Shown piece by piece: positions 47,937 to 59,771 of a stretch of 64,000 bases of DNA. A model generated the notes under the pieces. It did no database searches. It was not told the origin of the DNA and was given only the letters and a program-made list of their open reading frames with translations. A program made the translations under genes and the position numbers. Origin of the DNA: Kappaphycus alvarezii (taxonomy: Eukaryota; Rhodophyta; Florideophyceae; Gigartinales; Solieriaceae); assembly GCA_002205965.3 (NCBI GenBank), contig NADL03000113.1, positions 212,345 through 276,344 of the forward strand, read 5' to 3'. Position 1 is the stretch's first letter; each line of letters starts with the position of its first letter.

Positions 47937-49739
47937 GCAGTACGTTGGAAAATTCTGACACATTCCATTCGTCGGCTTTCGAGCAAGAGATAGCTATACA
48001 AAGAGAGTCATCCTGACCTGCAGAATTATTCCAGACTTCCCACGAGTTCAACGACGCTGAAGTTTGTTCGGTTTGATGTCTGGAATCTAAAAGGGAAAAA
48101 AGAACTAATTAGACAATCGCTTCGACATAAAAACGTCACAATTAAAATAAACTAAATTCTAAATTCAACAGGAATAAGGCGGCAAACCCCAAAGGAAGGA
48201 GAAACGTTTTGATATTTCGAGAAGCCACGTCATATCGCTACCAAAGATTTGAGAATCCTTATCGAAAACTCGTTGTGGGAAATTTATTCTTCACGGATAT
48301 TAGAAAGGTAAATACAGGTGGAAGAACTGGTATCACGGGGGAATACCAGAAGCGAAATTAGAATCCAGACTCGAGCTAAAAATGTTAAATAATTGACGGA
48401 AGAATGGTCCTGTTAACGATAGGTCTGCTTCCATGGGTCGGGAATCCGAAAAATTTAGCACTAATAGAAGACGTACTGAAAGTAATGTGCTGCCAAAAGA
48501 TAAAGGCTAGAGCAAGACTTGGTACAAAAAGTCTCAGAGCTTCCGTCCCTGAACTACCCAAATTCATACATTAGCCTACGGATGTCTCCAGCCACGAAGG
48601 CGAAGAAAACAGGGAATTGTGAAAGTCAACACTATCAACTAGGGGTGTGTTAGGCTACGTCGAAAAAAACGACCTATTATCCAAGTTCACTACGGATGCA
48701 TCTATAATAAATTTCGGACACTCACTTAGAGGGGATCTGAAGATTCGAGGAAATAACGGAAGAAGATGTCGAGGCCTGGGAAGGCGAATGAGGACAAATG
48801 GCCTGCTTTATCTCGGTGGCTGCCACCGCCAGTTGTCTTAAATAGGTACCTATTAAGTCACTAGGAAAGATTCGCGGGCACAATTTGATTCTGTAAAAGT
48901 CCCAAATCTCATATGAGGAGAGTTTGATGGTGAACTAGGCCTCATTATCTTCCCGGCCCTTAGAAGGGTAACCGCCGTAGATGTGGCTTTTTATCACAGC
49001 TTGGGCACTATCAAGAAAATGTCAGTATTATTTGCTGTTTTGAGAGTGACTTTGGAGTTTCCCGTAATGGATGATCTTCCTTTTGACACCATCACTAGAT
49101 TACCGAAATAGTGCAATTGGAATTATATTGGCCTGGGAAATCAAATGGTATTAGTACAAATAGAGGAGAAGAAAGTGATATTGTCTTCAAACTACGGACA
49201 CGGAAACCGTTTAGAGAAAAAGAATCGCAGCAAACAATGAGTATTTCACCACCAGTTATAAAAGCAATGAATCTTTAACTATGGTGGAGTATTTCGCCAC
49301 CAGTTATAAAAGCAATGAATCTTTAACTATGGTGGAGAAAAAACTACTAGAATTGAAGAAATATATGAACTTTGCTTGCCGAGATCCCTATTCCGGTTAC
49401 TGCATAGACGAACATAAGACCACTGGACCGGAAAAGCTCTAAAAGTAGGTATCTACAATCGAATATCGCACCCCGGATATTAACGAACGTTATAGAATAA
49501 CGGAAAATGGCCGTAAGTGGTGTCTCCTAGCACATAACGCCATTTTAACTAAAAATTGTAGGAAAAAAACTATTAGGCGACAATGGAGCTTCTTATACTT
49601 ATAGTAAAAGAATAAGTAATACTAGAAGTGGCCATTGCGAACAAATACTTGATGAGAAAATCGAAAAAATCAGAGACTATTAAGGTCAAACTGCAACACC
49701 TTTCTTTATTCGAAACTGAAGATATTGCTACGCTACTCA
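47937..49739. other. Unassigned stretch before the gypsy relic
   Basis: Probably the eroded gag/protease half of the relic that follows, judging from position, but no motif is readable. It contains a 48-bp tandem duplication at 49241-49336. Confidence 0.35.
49241..49336. repeat. 48-bp tandem duplication
   Basis: Units 49241-49288 and 49289-49336 are identical except one base (TTTCACC versus TTTCGCC). Such closeness in otherwise eroded DNA indicates a recent slippage or unequal-exchange event. Confidence 0.85.
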
Positions 49740-52700
49740 CGAAAAACAGAGTGGTAGCCTAGTATACATGGGCCCGCGATTAATCAAAGTTCCTTTCGGG
49801 CACTCATTGAGCTGACTGATAGCAACCCGGTTTTTCATAAGAAATATCTCTACACCGAAGTGGGAAGTGTTCATGTAGGAAACCGTTTACCAGTATGTCA
49901 CAAAAAAAGTTATTGACCGAACTCGTCAGTGGGTCCTTTGCAGCAGCGATAGAGCCCAGGAGGGTAATATTTAGAGCTTTTTTTGTCGATCAATGCCTAC
50001 GTTACCAAAATATAGTCCTAGACCGATTCCATTTCCCATATATGAAGGGGATTTGAGAGTACTTGAAAGAGGATGGTTTATCCTCGTCTTTAGAATTGTA
50101 TACAGAATGTTACAGGGTACCCTTTCCCGAAAAAGCCAAAGACATGGCGACGTTCACCTATAAAATTAGGGATATACAGCTTGAAGTTATGAGCTTCGTC
50201 TTATTAACGCAGCAGCAACCTTGAAGAGAGTGAAGAATGAATAGAAAAAGGGACTAATCTTCGCATGGGTGTATATAGGAGACGCTACGATATTTTGAGA
50301 AAACTTGGATTACCATTAAGACCATATAAGACGATTGATAGAAAAGGTTCACGATATAGTTTGAGAATCAACTAGGGAAATCATTTTTCGTACAAACCTC
50401 TATAAAAAAATTGTTAGGCTACAAATTATCGGCCTAAGTCCAAAGAAGACCTCCGCGATCAAAAAAGCCCCCAAGTCAGCATCAAAAAAGAGTTGGGTAG
50501 CTTTCTTTTCCTGGTGTCGTATTATGGACGTTTTAATCCACAATTTCTTGAAGGCAGCTGTCCCTTTATATACTGAAACATCCAAGAATGGAAGATTCAA
50601 CTGGAACTCGGACATGAAGAACACGCTCTTCGAGCGTCAGTAAAAGCTTTGCAAGTCATAACTACTCCTATACCTGGATTTCCAGAAGCCTTTAGATTTC
50701 GAAAACGGTGCATTGCAGGATTTAGTTGGCTCTGTGCTGCCTCATAGAGATAATGATGTCAATTTACACCCAGTACAGTTTGAAAGTCATATAGTGAATG
50801 GTTCTGAAAAGAGGTATACCGCTTGTAACGAAAAAACATCCGCTGTCACATTTGGGCAAAAAATTCTGCATGCAACTCTTTCCTCTAGAAAACTTAAATT
50901 ACTAGCAGACCACCTGTCCTTTAAAAATTCGTTCAAGAAAAGAAGAGGCCTACAATATTCTTGCACGATGGCTCAATTTATATGCAGAATAGCACTTCGA
51001 AATCATTTAATGGTCGAGAAGGATCAATCAGCCCGCAAAATTTCTTTTTCGGTCAGGAAATCCGAGAAAGAGTATCAGAGAAGAAAAAGGAAAGTATTAT
51101 TGAGATGATCTTCACTAATAAAGCAGCGGCTGCTGACTACGAAGCCAGAACAAAGGCCCCTCGCTTGATTATAAATGATACCAAAGACCAAGAAACCGGA
51201 CGAAGTGCACAGGGAATGTGTGACACGAAACCAGAAAGTCTTTTCGGTACGCCGAAAAACTTATGCTCTTGAAAGCAGTGAATACCGATTTAGTGTCTCC
51301 GGTAGGAAAAAGAATAATATTTCAAGGTTATTGCTGGATTAATTGGAGCATTAGAACCTCAGAACGACGAAAAAATTTTGTAATGGAGATATTTTTTGGC
51401 CATAATTCTACAAAGACTTCTGTAGCTTTTGAAAGGTTACAATGATTTTCAAAAAATTACTTGAATCCAAAAATAGAAGTTTATCCCGTAATATTAATAT
51501 TTTCGGGTTTTTGGGAGATTTTCGCTGAACTTAGCCATTATTCTCAAGTAGACTCCTCCGGGATTAAATATCTTCCCGTAGGAGTTGAAAACCTGAGGTG
51601 ACGGCCATCGTTGGCGCCAATCTAGGCCGATACCACCAAGGTATTCATTGAATTTATAGGAAGGCAAATAATAGAACCATTTGATCTACATAGAGGATTC
51701 AATTCAGATAATAAACTTATTATACTGTTACGTCTCCCATTTGCTTCATTAGAGAAAAAGTAATTTTGTGCAAACATTTCATGTCGTATTCCCCTATATA
51801 TAACAGAGAGATAGAGAAAATAGGTGGAATAGTTAAAAGGGTCATATCAAGGGCTATGTAGGGAAATTAAACCGCATGACAGGACTCTGCCAAAACATTT
51901 TGTACAGGTATAGGCGTACTGAGAATATCTATGGTCGCTCTGTGTTCTTTTTTTGTATACAAAATCCACAAAAATGATACTAGGAGATTTTAAATCCACT
52001 AGTATGGAATCTACTGGACGAAATGTTGAACATTTAGCTTCATACAACTGGAGATATAATCGAGTAACAACGGAAAATCAAAAAAATTTAACTTGACAAA
52101 CTGTGTACATTATTCATCGTATCAAAGGGTATGTTCATATGAAAATTTGATTCTTTTCACAATATAATGTTTATGAGATTCTTTTTGAGAAAATTTTGCA
52201 AAGAAGTTTGATTTCAAATCCCTTAGAGGATCAAATTTATCGTGATGTGAGAATTTTACACTTCATTGAAATCTGTTGCAGGCATTGGATTCCGTCTTCC
52301 CGAAAGATATAAGAGAAATTTAGATAACATTGAGCAAAGGAACGCGTCTTACCGCAGTAATTGCTGAGTTAAGGAGGTTACCCGATCGATTTTTTTTGTT
52401 CTACTGCCCATGGAAGTGGCCAGGTATATATCAATTTCTATCATGTGAGGACGTAAATAGCTATTACATCTTCGGCGACGACCACCGGTCAGGCTTCATA
52501 ACTGTTTAGAGTTTTATGTATGAACCACAAAAAAGAGTGTTCCGTCCTTCTCCGTGGCGACAAATACTGGAAAAGAACAAAATATCCTCACCAATGTAAT
52601 GAAACCCGCCTCTAGTAGTAAGTCAGCTCCCTGTTTCACCCTGACGTTTTGCCTCGGTGCCCTACTTAATGCTCTAAATATACGTGCGCCTCTTTTTCAG

Positions 52701-53330
52701 CGCGAAAAATTGAACAATAAGCACCTCGGCGTGTTTGAGTTCTTGAACTTCCCAAGCAGGGACATAGGCTGCCCTAGTGACTTTTACAGCGTTATCTGGT
52801 CACCGCACTTAAGATGATTTACGGTCATTCCATGATGCAACTCGATCAGCCTATTAATCCTCTCCCAAAGAGACCCCTATCTCCCTTGAGGGAACCAGAT
52901 TGGGCTTATTTGGTTCCTTGTTAAGTAATTACAACACTACTTACCGCTCAGCATCATACTCATCCTCAATCTGGCCTGACTTGATTGTTAAACAGAGAAA
53001 AAACTGTTCGTTACAAGAATTATCCGGATATTCTAAATCTGTAATGTCAGTGCGATTTGCGTCAATCAAGGGGCGCTCACTTAACAGAGTTAAGAGCACA
53101 GCAAGATTAACATATAGACAACTAATAAATTTGCGATCTCATAGCCAATCCAGCGTAAGGATCCAAAAGATGGCATTGAACGTGGCATTTCCCCACCCCA
53201 CTAAGTTTAAGGGCCCTACCAGAGATCCAGACTGGACAATAATCTTCCCTACTCAGCCTACAATCTGTGAAACGGTTCCCTCTGCTACCACGACTTGAAT
53301 ACCTTTAGCTGTCGGGAAAAGGGCAGATTA
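49740..53330 (+). pseudogene. pol: Highly eroded Ty3/gypsy pol related to the 59-64 kb element
   Basis: Alignable by eye to the young element in plus-strand frames. RT: PRPIPFPIYEGDL and GTLSRKSQ near 50.03-50.14 kb. RNase H: LHPVQFESHIVNGSEKRYTA then LADHLSFKNSFKKR at 50.77-50.94 kb. Integrase: FIEFIGRQIIEPFDLHRGFN then SDNK at 51.64-51.72 kb, matching FIEKEIIEPFGLPKRIISDN. GPY/F: KWPGIYQFLSCEDVNSYYIF near 52.41 kb. The unusual C-terminal extension also seems present: LNIRAPLFQREKLNN then HLGVFEFLNF, CPSDFYSVIW at 52.67-52.80 kb, and GAHLTEL near 53.07 kb. Dozens of stops and indels are present, and the catalytic motif of RT is not legible. Confidence 0.6.
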
Positions 53331-54154
53331 CGTTCAAAAATAATATGACAACAACCTCTAAACTGCGCCAATATCCAGATAGGAATAGATTTATGCACCG
53401 TAAAACCTCACGAACACAAATTTCAACATACGCGTTCCACTTGAAAGGCGTTAATATACTTTAGGCACTGGCACCTCCTTCTCACTCATATACTTTATTT
53501 TTTCCTGGATTAATCACCATATTTTTGAAGAATTTGGCCAAAATGTTGCCCGAAGAAGCATAGGCGAGCTCTGGAATCAAATGGTAATGCTCTGTGCTCC
53601 CGCGACGACTACTCGATACTTTCTTGTTCCTATCCTTTTTATCCTTCCTTTATACCGCCACGACCATTGTCGGACGACTAATATGTTCTTTATTGGTCAA
53701 TGAGTTGATTCAAATGACTTTTTCCATTCTTTTTTTGGAATTGCTTGACCCATGGCATCACTTCTTGCTAGTACCACTGTTGTTATAAAACGGTCCTTTC
53801 TGTATGAGAGCGGTCCTCTCCAAAACCTTCTGTCTACTTCTTCCCTGTGCGTTTTCAAAAAAAATCTTCCCACCAATTTCCTTTTACGAACAAAATCATA
53901 AAACAAATTTTCGCCTATGAATCCAATCTCACTGTACAACTCCATTTCCATTTTATCTCTGAGGATTTTGGTCCTCCTTTTTCAAAAATGAAATCTTTCG
54001 ACTCTTGATCCGCTTCGTCCGCCAAATTCAGTTCCAATATTTTATCAATCCAATTTTTATTTATTGTTCTGATTGCATGCAAATTCAAAGCTGCAGCATT
54101 ACCTCACATTTTTTATTTTTTCCAAGGCCGTAAAAATTTTCGAAGGTGTCGCCC
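53331..54154 (+). other. Leader region upstream of the acidic gene
   Basis: No gene. Parts resemble the leader of the 20-kb acidic gene (GCGGTCCTCTCCAAA at about 53810 and at about 19703). This shows the repeated unit begins several hundred bases before the coding region. Confidence 0.4.
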
Positions 54155-54162
54155 TATTTAAA
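54155..54162 (+). promoter_or_regulatory. TATTTAAA box upstream of acidic gene
   Basis: Same octamer as at 19919-19926, 76 bp before the ATG at 54238. Confidence 0.5.
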
Positions 54163-54237
54163 GTTCGAAAGCGACGTCTTTGAAACAAAACACCCGCCAT
54201 CAACTACCCCACCGGCTCACCCTTTTTTGCCCTCAAC

Positions 54238-54874
54238 ATGACCAACCTCCGCCCTTCCCTCACCTTCGCCAAGTCACCCCGAGGCCGCCGTCTCCTCAAC
54301 GCTCTAGCTTGGTTGCCAATGGACCAACCGAAAATAAAGATTATTGTAGAAGAATGCAACGGGAACGCGTTCGGGAGTGGGTCCGCCGGCACTGCTTCGA
54401 GGAGGGAGAAGAGGCAGAGGAGGAGGTAGACGAAGAGGAGGCAGAAGAAGAGGTAGAAGAGGAAGACTGGGAGGACTGGGCGGACAGATTGGAGCCACTA
54501 GCGTACAATGGTGGGGGAGCTGCTGTGGAGAACGAAAGGGAGACTGAGGGAGTAATCGTTATTTCTGACTCTTCCGACAAAGATGAAGCGGACGAGGATG
54601 AGGAGGACGAGGAGAATGAGGGGGAAGGAGACGTCGAAAGTGTTGGAATAGTGGGGACGGGTCGGACAGTATAGACCAGGTGGACCCGACGCTGGAGCCG
54701 GATGGGCGCATCTTTAGTGGTTTAGATATCTCCCAGGAGGAAATAGAGAGTTATAAGCCACTCGCGGATATTTGTTGGGACTGCTTGGGTGGAATTTATA
54801 TTTTGGAGGAATTTCTTGCTCTGATCTCGAGGAGTAAGATTGTAAGGAGGAAATCTATACATGTACCCAGATAG
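54238..54874 (+). pseudogene. Acidic-protein gene family, second copy (two frameshifts)
   Basis: Begins MTNLRPSLTFAKSPRGRR like the 20-kb copy. After a frame change it reads NGPTENKDYCRRMQRERVRE then WVRRHCFEEGEEAEE, matching GPTDREDYLRRQTKK...VRR. An acidic middle follows, containing GVIVISDSSDKDEADEDEE, a textbook-looking SUMO-interaction motif (hydrophobic VIVI plus acidic/Ser). After a second frame change at about 54660 the conserved C-terminus is LEPDGRIFSGLDISQEEIES then LADICWDCLGG. LTR-like sequence follows within 30 bp. Confidence 0.55.
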
Positions 54875-54889
54875 TACCTCCTGTTAGTC

Positions 54890-55285
54890 TTTCTCGTTCA
54901 CAAGATTTCATTTGATGCATTTTGTGGTAGTGAGTGTGTTTATTTGAGACTTTAGGGTTAGCCGAAAATTCTATATCAGCTGAGCAGAGTGTTTCCTTTT
55001 GTGGAGGTCAAATAATTTGGCAGACACCTTCAAGCCAAGTACAGTGTAGTAGGAAGTTGAGAATCAACTTCAGACGCAAAAACCTTTTTCTAACGCTGGT
55101 CACAGAAAACCATTTATATACCCTGCCCCTTTAATACCTGCTTTTAGCCCTCTCAACTGTCGTTCTTAAGCACCCTTTCTTGTTCGCTCAACTATACCAC
55201 GGTAAAACTTTTTGTCCCTTACAACACTTCCTCCTTGGGGTAGATGGTTCTGAGTATCTCTTCTCCTGACTATCTACTCCTGTCA
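54890..55285 (+). repeat. LTR 3' portion downstream of the second acidic gene
   Basis: Aligns with the second half of the 41036-41750 LTR: GAGACTTTAGGGTTAGCC, TGAGAATCAACTTCAGACGC, ACCCTGCCCCTTTAATA, GGGGTAGATGGTTCTGAG, and a terminus ending CTCCTGTCA. It lies downstream, in the same orientation, of both the acidic gene and the gypsy relic. Confidence 0.55.
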
Positions 55286-55399
55286 TCCACCATATTTCTG
55301 CATGTGGCTCTTGACAGATTCAGAAAAGCTCCTGATATCTTTTTCTGCACTCTCAGTTTTTCGTTTGACAAAGAACTTTCTTTAGCGAAGCCGATGCGA

Positions 55400-55560
55400 T
55401 ATATTTCATCAAGAGGATCCATTGACCAACAACCCTCGTAGTTGCCCCTTCTACCGCAAATGAAACAAAGGGAATATTGTTGCGGATTATGAGGGCATTG
55501 GTTTTCACGATGCAATTTCTACCTCTAGTCACAGTCGCGACAACTGCAATAATTATCAGT
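55400..55560 (-). pseudogene. Possible zinc-knuckle fragment
   Basis: The minus strand reads NQCPHNPQQYSLCFICGRRG then NYEGC: Cys-x2-Cys with a Gly, then Asn where a His is expected. It may be a gag-derived zinc knuckle, preceded by another Cys-rich stretch (YCSCRDCD). Too short and altered for a firm call. Confidence 0.25.
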
Positions 55561-55980
55561 CTCCGTCACCTGTCCAACCTTCTCGAAAAGCTTCTCCACG
55601 GATCATGATAGCTTTTCGAACTGACTAGACAGCTGATCAGCCTTATCTTTCCGCTTCTGGGATTTTATTTCCCCACTATATCGCCTTTATGTGATCATCT
55701 TACGCGTGACCGGCGCATTGAGTCCTTGCGCGGCGCTAGATATGGCTTTTGATGAAAAAAGACTCTTCTATCGCCTTTTTCGGAGCCTTTTAGTCATTCA
55801 TTGCCCAATATATCACCAATTATGCCCATTATGAGTGTTTTATTAAGAAGAAGCCTAAAACTCGTGCCATTAGAACTCCATTTTTGTATTGAATATCAGT
55901 ATGTGCCAAAGAGCTGTCTGAATGTCCTGTGTTTAGTCTATCTGTTGTCAATGAAATTTTTCTGAACACTATTTGGGCAT

Positions 55981-56074
55981 GCTGCGCTGGCTGCGCTGGC
56001 ACGGGAATGCAAGCTTATTTTTTTTGGAATGCTGCGCTGGCTGCGCTGGCATTGGGATGCAAGTCTTATTTTCG
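55981..56074. repeat. 50-bp tandem repeat with internal GCTGCGCTG repeat
   Basis: Two units start at 55981 and 56031, each containing GCTGCGCTGGCTGCGCTGGC, itself a 9-bp direct repeat. They are GC-rich in an AT-rich setting. Confidence 0.75.
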
Positions 56075-56279
56075 ATTATTTTTAGAGGTATGCTTTGAAT
56101 TGTACTGCAGCGATACAGAGCTGGCAAAGGTACTGCGCAGATGCTAAAAATTTCGGCAGTTCGGAACTGTACAGTATATAGGGAGGATAGGCATGATATT
56201 TAAGGAGTACAGAGGGGTACGGAGGGATCAGCAAGCCCTAGTGGGACGCTCCCCAAACTAAGTCACACACAACATAGAG

Positions 56280-56690
56280 TGTAAAGGACGTTAGCAGACA
56301 ACTTCAGGTCCAGTCCCAAATAGTTAGTAAGTTGAGAGTCAACATCATACCCAAGAACGTTTCCTTTACGCCAATCGCAGATCATAGGTGCTAGAACCTG
56401 CCCCTTTAGAGTTGGCTACTACATTAGTCACTTCTAGCTACTTTGACCCGGATTAGCTCCGTTCCTTGGTTCCCCCTGTCGAACACTTGTACAAATTATT
56501 TGATGCGTTTTGGAACAAAGGCTAACCTATTTTTCAATCATTAAAACACCCCAATTTTCCCGAGTAGTCACTCAGCTTTCACGCCCACTCCCCCGCACCG
56601 CCCATTAACGTCTATCGTAGCACTCTAGTCGCTCGTAACGATTTCCACCTCGCGTAGTTAGTGGTCCCCTTTTCCTTCGGCGCCATTTTC
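56280..56690 (+). repeat. Diverged LTR-like sequence
   Basis: Shares GTTGAGAGTCAAC, GAACCTGCCCCTTTAGA, TAACGTCTATCGTAGCA and GCGTAGTTAGTGGT with 18540-18770, and more distantly with the 41036-41750 LTR. No gene precedes it here; a 50-bp tandem repeat lies ~200 bp upstream. Confidence 0.4.
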
Positions 56691-57029
56691 ACCCTATCTC
56701 TATAAGCGACGGTTTCTTTAACTTCTCCTTCGGTTTAGGCTTCATTTAGAACGCGACTAGCAGCTTATCCTTCACCACGTCGTACTTCTGAGCCGCTTCT
56801 GTAAGCAACCCTTCCTGTGCGAGTTTTCGTCGTAGGAAAAGACCTACTTTCCTTCCAGACGGTAAAGAATCAGAAGAGCCTTCTTGAGACGCATGGTGAT
56901 TTTCTCAAATGCGAAAAGAAACCCAGTGATGTCGGACGAAGTAATGCAATTGAAGGAGACATACGGGCGTTGGTGTTGGGAGTGTTCATGATTGTATCGA
57001 TCCTTCATGGGGTACCATGAAAGGCTTGT

Positions 57030-57240
57030 CCTGTCCTCCCCTTCAGGTCAGCCTGCAAACAGGCCGCGTTTGAAGTGCACTCGGAGTAGCATTTTAGGGA
57101 GCGTAGTTCCTTCCTCATTACTGTATCGGTATACCCTTTTTGAGTTGATTGCGGTTCTCTGGAAAACCATGGGATAGACCGGATATATCGTCCAAGAGTG
57201 AAACACCTAAACCTTTTTCCTTTCCTCTACAGAAACACTC
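57030..57240 (+). repeat. Tail of the dispersed RT-fragment repeat
   Basis: CAGGCCGCGTTTGAAGTGC, AGTAGCATTTTAGGGAGCG then GTTCCTTCC, and GAAAACCATGGGATAGACCG match the segment at about 58290-58470. The same final block occurs at 22498-22590 after copy 3 of the RT fragment. It is thus the region just beyond the RT C-terminus. Confidence 0.5.
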
Positions 57241-57520
57241 GGCGTTGGCAGGAACTTTAAACGCTGCTTTTCTGCTGGCTGGCCTCCCATCGACTTTCTG
57301 GTAGACTGTTGCTCGTGCTAGCATTCGACAGCAATGGTTTGTACACTGCTTCGACCATCGCTACATGTACTTAATATAAAAGGGAGAAATGTTTGGGTGC
57401 TTTAATTTTTTGAAAGATGTGGTCGGTTGGGGCCCGGGGTATCTTACAGGATTACCGATGACGGAGAGTCCTATCTGCCAACAAAGTTATCTGTAGCATA
57501 CCACGAGATATGCCCGCACC

Positions 57521-58150
57521 TTACTCATCCTTCTCCCCACCAGCTTCAAACCCCTCCAGATCGGCAGCGACATCACCGACGTCTTCGCCGTCCGAAGAGT
57601 TGAGATCAGACCAGTCCATCCAGCGAACAGGCATCCACAAATGCTCCGTGCCGTAGGGTCCCATCACAGGCAGGTTAGTGTCCTTCTCCGTGGCCGTAAT
57701 AATCCCACTCTCGCACCATGACGTCTACCCATAGACGCCTTTGGGTGTTGTTTGGTAATCGGCGGCTTCCACCAATGTGGAAGAGTAGAGCTTCCCGCCA
57801 CTAGGTAGCGGGCGCGGGGTGTTCGGTACCACAGGGTAGTTCACTATGGGCCTGTTTTCTTCGGGGAACAGACGGAGCCGAGTGAGAATCCGACCTTAAG
57901 CCATCCAATATTGCGAACAAAACGTCGCTCACGGAGCGGTTCAAACCACGCTTTGCTGTCTTGGACGCTTTCACACGAGGTAGCAGATCGCATATGAGTG
58001 CCGCCACCACGTGACCGATCCCGTAGTCACGCCACACAGTTACACTGTGCAGGCGGGTGAACCGTTGGAGTTCAGACACGAGGTGCTTGACCTGTGCATG
58101 TAACCCGTTGAGGTCTTGTTTCGGTTCACGGAGCAGGGAACGGACGTCAC
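57521..58150 (-). pseudogene. Unrecognised minus-strand gene, C-terminal part
   Basis: A coherent frame reads KQDLNGLHAQVKHLVSELQR then TVWRDYGIGHVVAALICDLL and RSVSDVLFAILDGLRSDS. After at least one shift it ends as ESGIITATEKDTNLPVMGPY, then LWMPVRWMDWSDLNSSDGED and a stop at 57521-57523. The Trp-rich, acidic ending looks like genuine protein. I recognise no family. The upstream part is interrupted by the RT fragment on the opposite strand. Confidence 0.35.
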
Positions 58151-58345
58151 TTCCAATCTCCACTCTTGGAGGTTGGCACCCGGATGCATGTGCAGTGCTA
58201 AATGACGTGGCAAGAAACGTGGCTGTGAGGGCACTGGAGACGTACGGAAAGGTTCGGGGGTTTTGATGCAAAGGCACGCTGCAGCAGCCGTCATGTCCAA
58301 TGCGGCCTGCTTGATGGCTGGCCTGAAGTAGCATTTTAGGAAGCG
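58120..58345 (+). pseudogene. RT-gene C-terminal fragment (dispersed repeat, copy 4)
   Basis: The plus strand reads SLPISTLGGWHPDACAVLND then VARNVAVRALETYGKV and, one frame over, LMQRHAAAAVMSNAACLMAG. It is the best preserved version of the tail that also occurs at 15.8, 18.9 and 22.4 kb. Confidence 0.55.
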
Positions 58346-58359
58346 TAGTTCCTTCCCCA

Positions 58360-58784
58360 TTACGCTGTAGGTATACCCTTTTTGAGTCGATTGCGGTTGT
58401 CTGGAAAACCATGGGATAGGTCGGAAATATCTTCCAACAGTAAAACACCCAAACGTTTTCCTTCCCTTTCTAGAGCGAAGTAGACCAGTCGCAAATAGAG
58501 GAAAGATTCTCGCGGCAGCTTAAGCTTCCGCGGGACGTCCGACCAAGCGGCCTCCGTCCTCGCAAAAGGTGCTGCGGGATCCTCCGGGGTGTCCAAATGC
58601 CAGTCTCCTTCGTCCTCGCCTTCCTCTCCGCAATCGTCTGACAAGTTGAACATCGGGATGGTCGAAAGGTCCAGCTGCGGGGAATAAGTGCTTTAAGGAA
58701 ACGCCGTGCAAGCGGAGGGATGCGGCCTGGAGCTAGACAGTGGACGATGGGTTCAGTTGTGGCCAGATGACGATTGGCGCTCAA
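58360..58784 (-). pseudogene. Unrecognised minus-strand reading frames
   Basis: Frames read HCLAPGRIPPLARRFLKALI, then after a shift STIPMFNLSDDCGEEGEDEG and further WSDVPRKLKLPRESF, then LEDISDLSHGFPDNRNRLKK. The last block recurs in two other places next to RT fragments, so it could equally be non-coding flank of that repeat read in reverse. Confidence 0.25.
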
Positions 58785-59018
58785 TATAACACAAAGAAAG
58801 AAGTTTAATGCGTTCAGTTATCTACTGGGGACTGCGCACGTCTTAACTATACGGTTAAGATCTAACCGAATGTACTTCGTCGTCCATGCGCATCGGGGCA
58901 TGCATACTTAAAATTCCAAATGGGTTCCAGTCAATCCATACATCTCATCTCAATGAAGAAACGCCCCTTTTTCCCTTTCTCAATGCAAGAATGATTTCTT
59001 TGTTTTATACAGGCAGTG

Positions 59019-59738
59019 TGATAGGGGTAAATCGTCGGGAGAAGAGATACTTAGAACCAACTACCCCAAGACGGAGGTGTTGCGAGCGACAAAAGTGCTA
59101 CCGTGGTATAGTTGAACAAATAAAAAGGAGTGTATATGGGAGAGAGTTGAGAGGGCTACAAGCAAGTATAAAAGGGGCAGGGTCTACCACTGATGCTCTG
59201 CGACCAGCTTAGGAAAAAGTTTTCTAGGGTCTGAAGTTGACTCTCAACTTCCTACTACTCGGAGCTTGACCTGAAGTTGTCTGCCAACTTGCTTGACCTC
59301 TCAAGGAGGAAGCACTTTACTCAGCTTATATAGACCTTTCGGCTAATCCTAAAGTCTCAATCAAACATACTAAATACCATAAAACGCATTCACGGGAATC
59401 GTGTGAACCAGAGAGACCATTAGAAGATATTTCCTCAAGGTAAATATCTAGGTGCCATACCCATGCCAGCCACCCATCGGCCAGGGGTGGGAATTGATGT
59501 GGCCATTATATAGACCTTTCAGAGTCACTCGTAGTATCACCCACAACCTAGAACTGTACTGACATCCACTATGACAGCGTGTCCTAAAATAAAAAATCAA
59601 CCGATGAATTTGCCACACTCACCCAAATTAAAAATATCTTGCAAATTCAAAAACTGTAAAAATATCTTCCCAGTTCCAATACTGTATACAATTATGGTCC
59701 TCATCTAAATTTTTTCGTGTGCGAATTTGCGCACATCA
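59019..59738 (-). repeat. 3' LTR of the young gypsy element
   Basis: 720 bp, TGATGTGCGC...CCCCTATCA on the minus strand, nearly identical to the solo LTR at 41036-41750. It is preceded by a polypurine tract at 59739-59751. The outer flank CAGTG (59014-59018) should be one half of the target duplication; the other half lies beyond the window. Confidence 0.9.
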
Positions 59739-59751
59739 CGCCCTCCCGCTC
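59739..59751 (-). other. Polypurine tract of the gypsy element
   Basis: The minus strand reads GAGCGGGAGGGCG immediately before the LTR start TGATG, 20 bp after the stop codon of the last reading frame. Confidence 0.65.
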
Positions 59752-59771
59752 AAGACGAACGTCCCGGCTCG

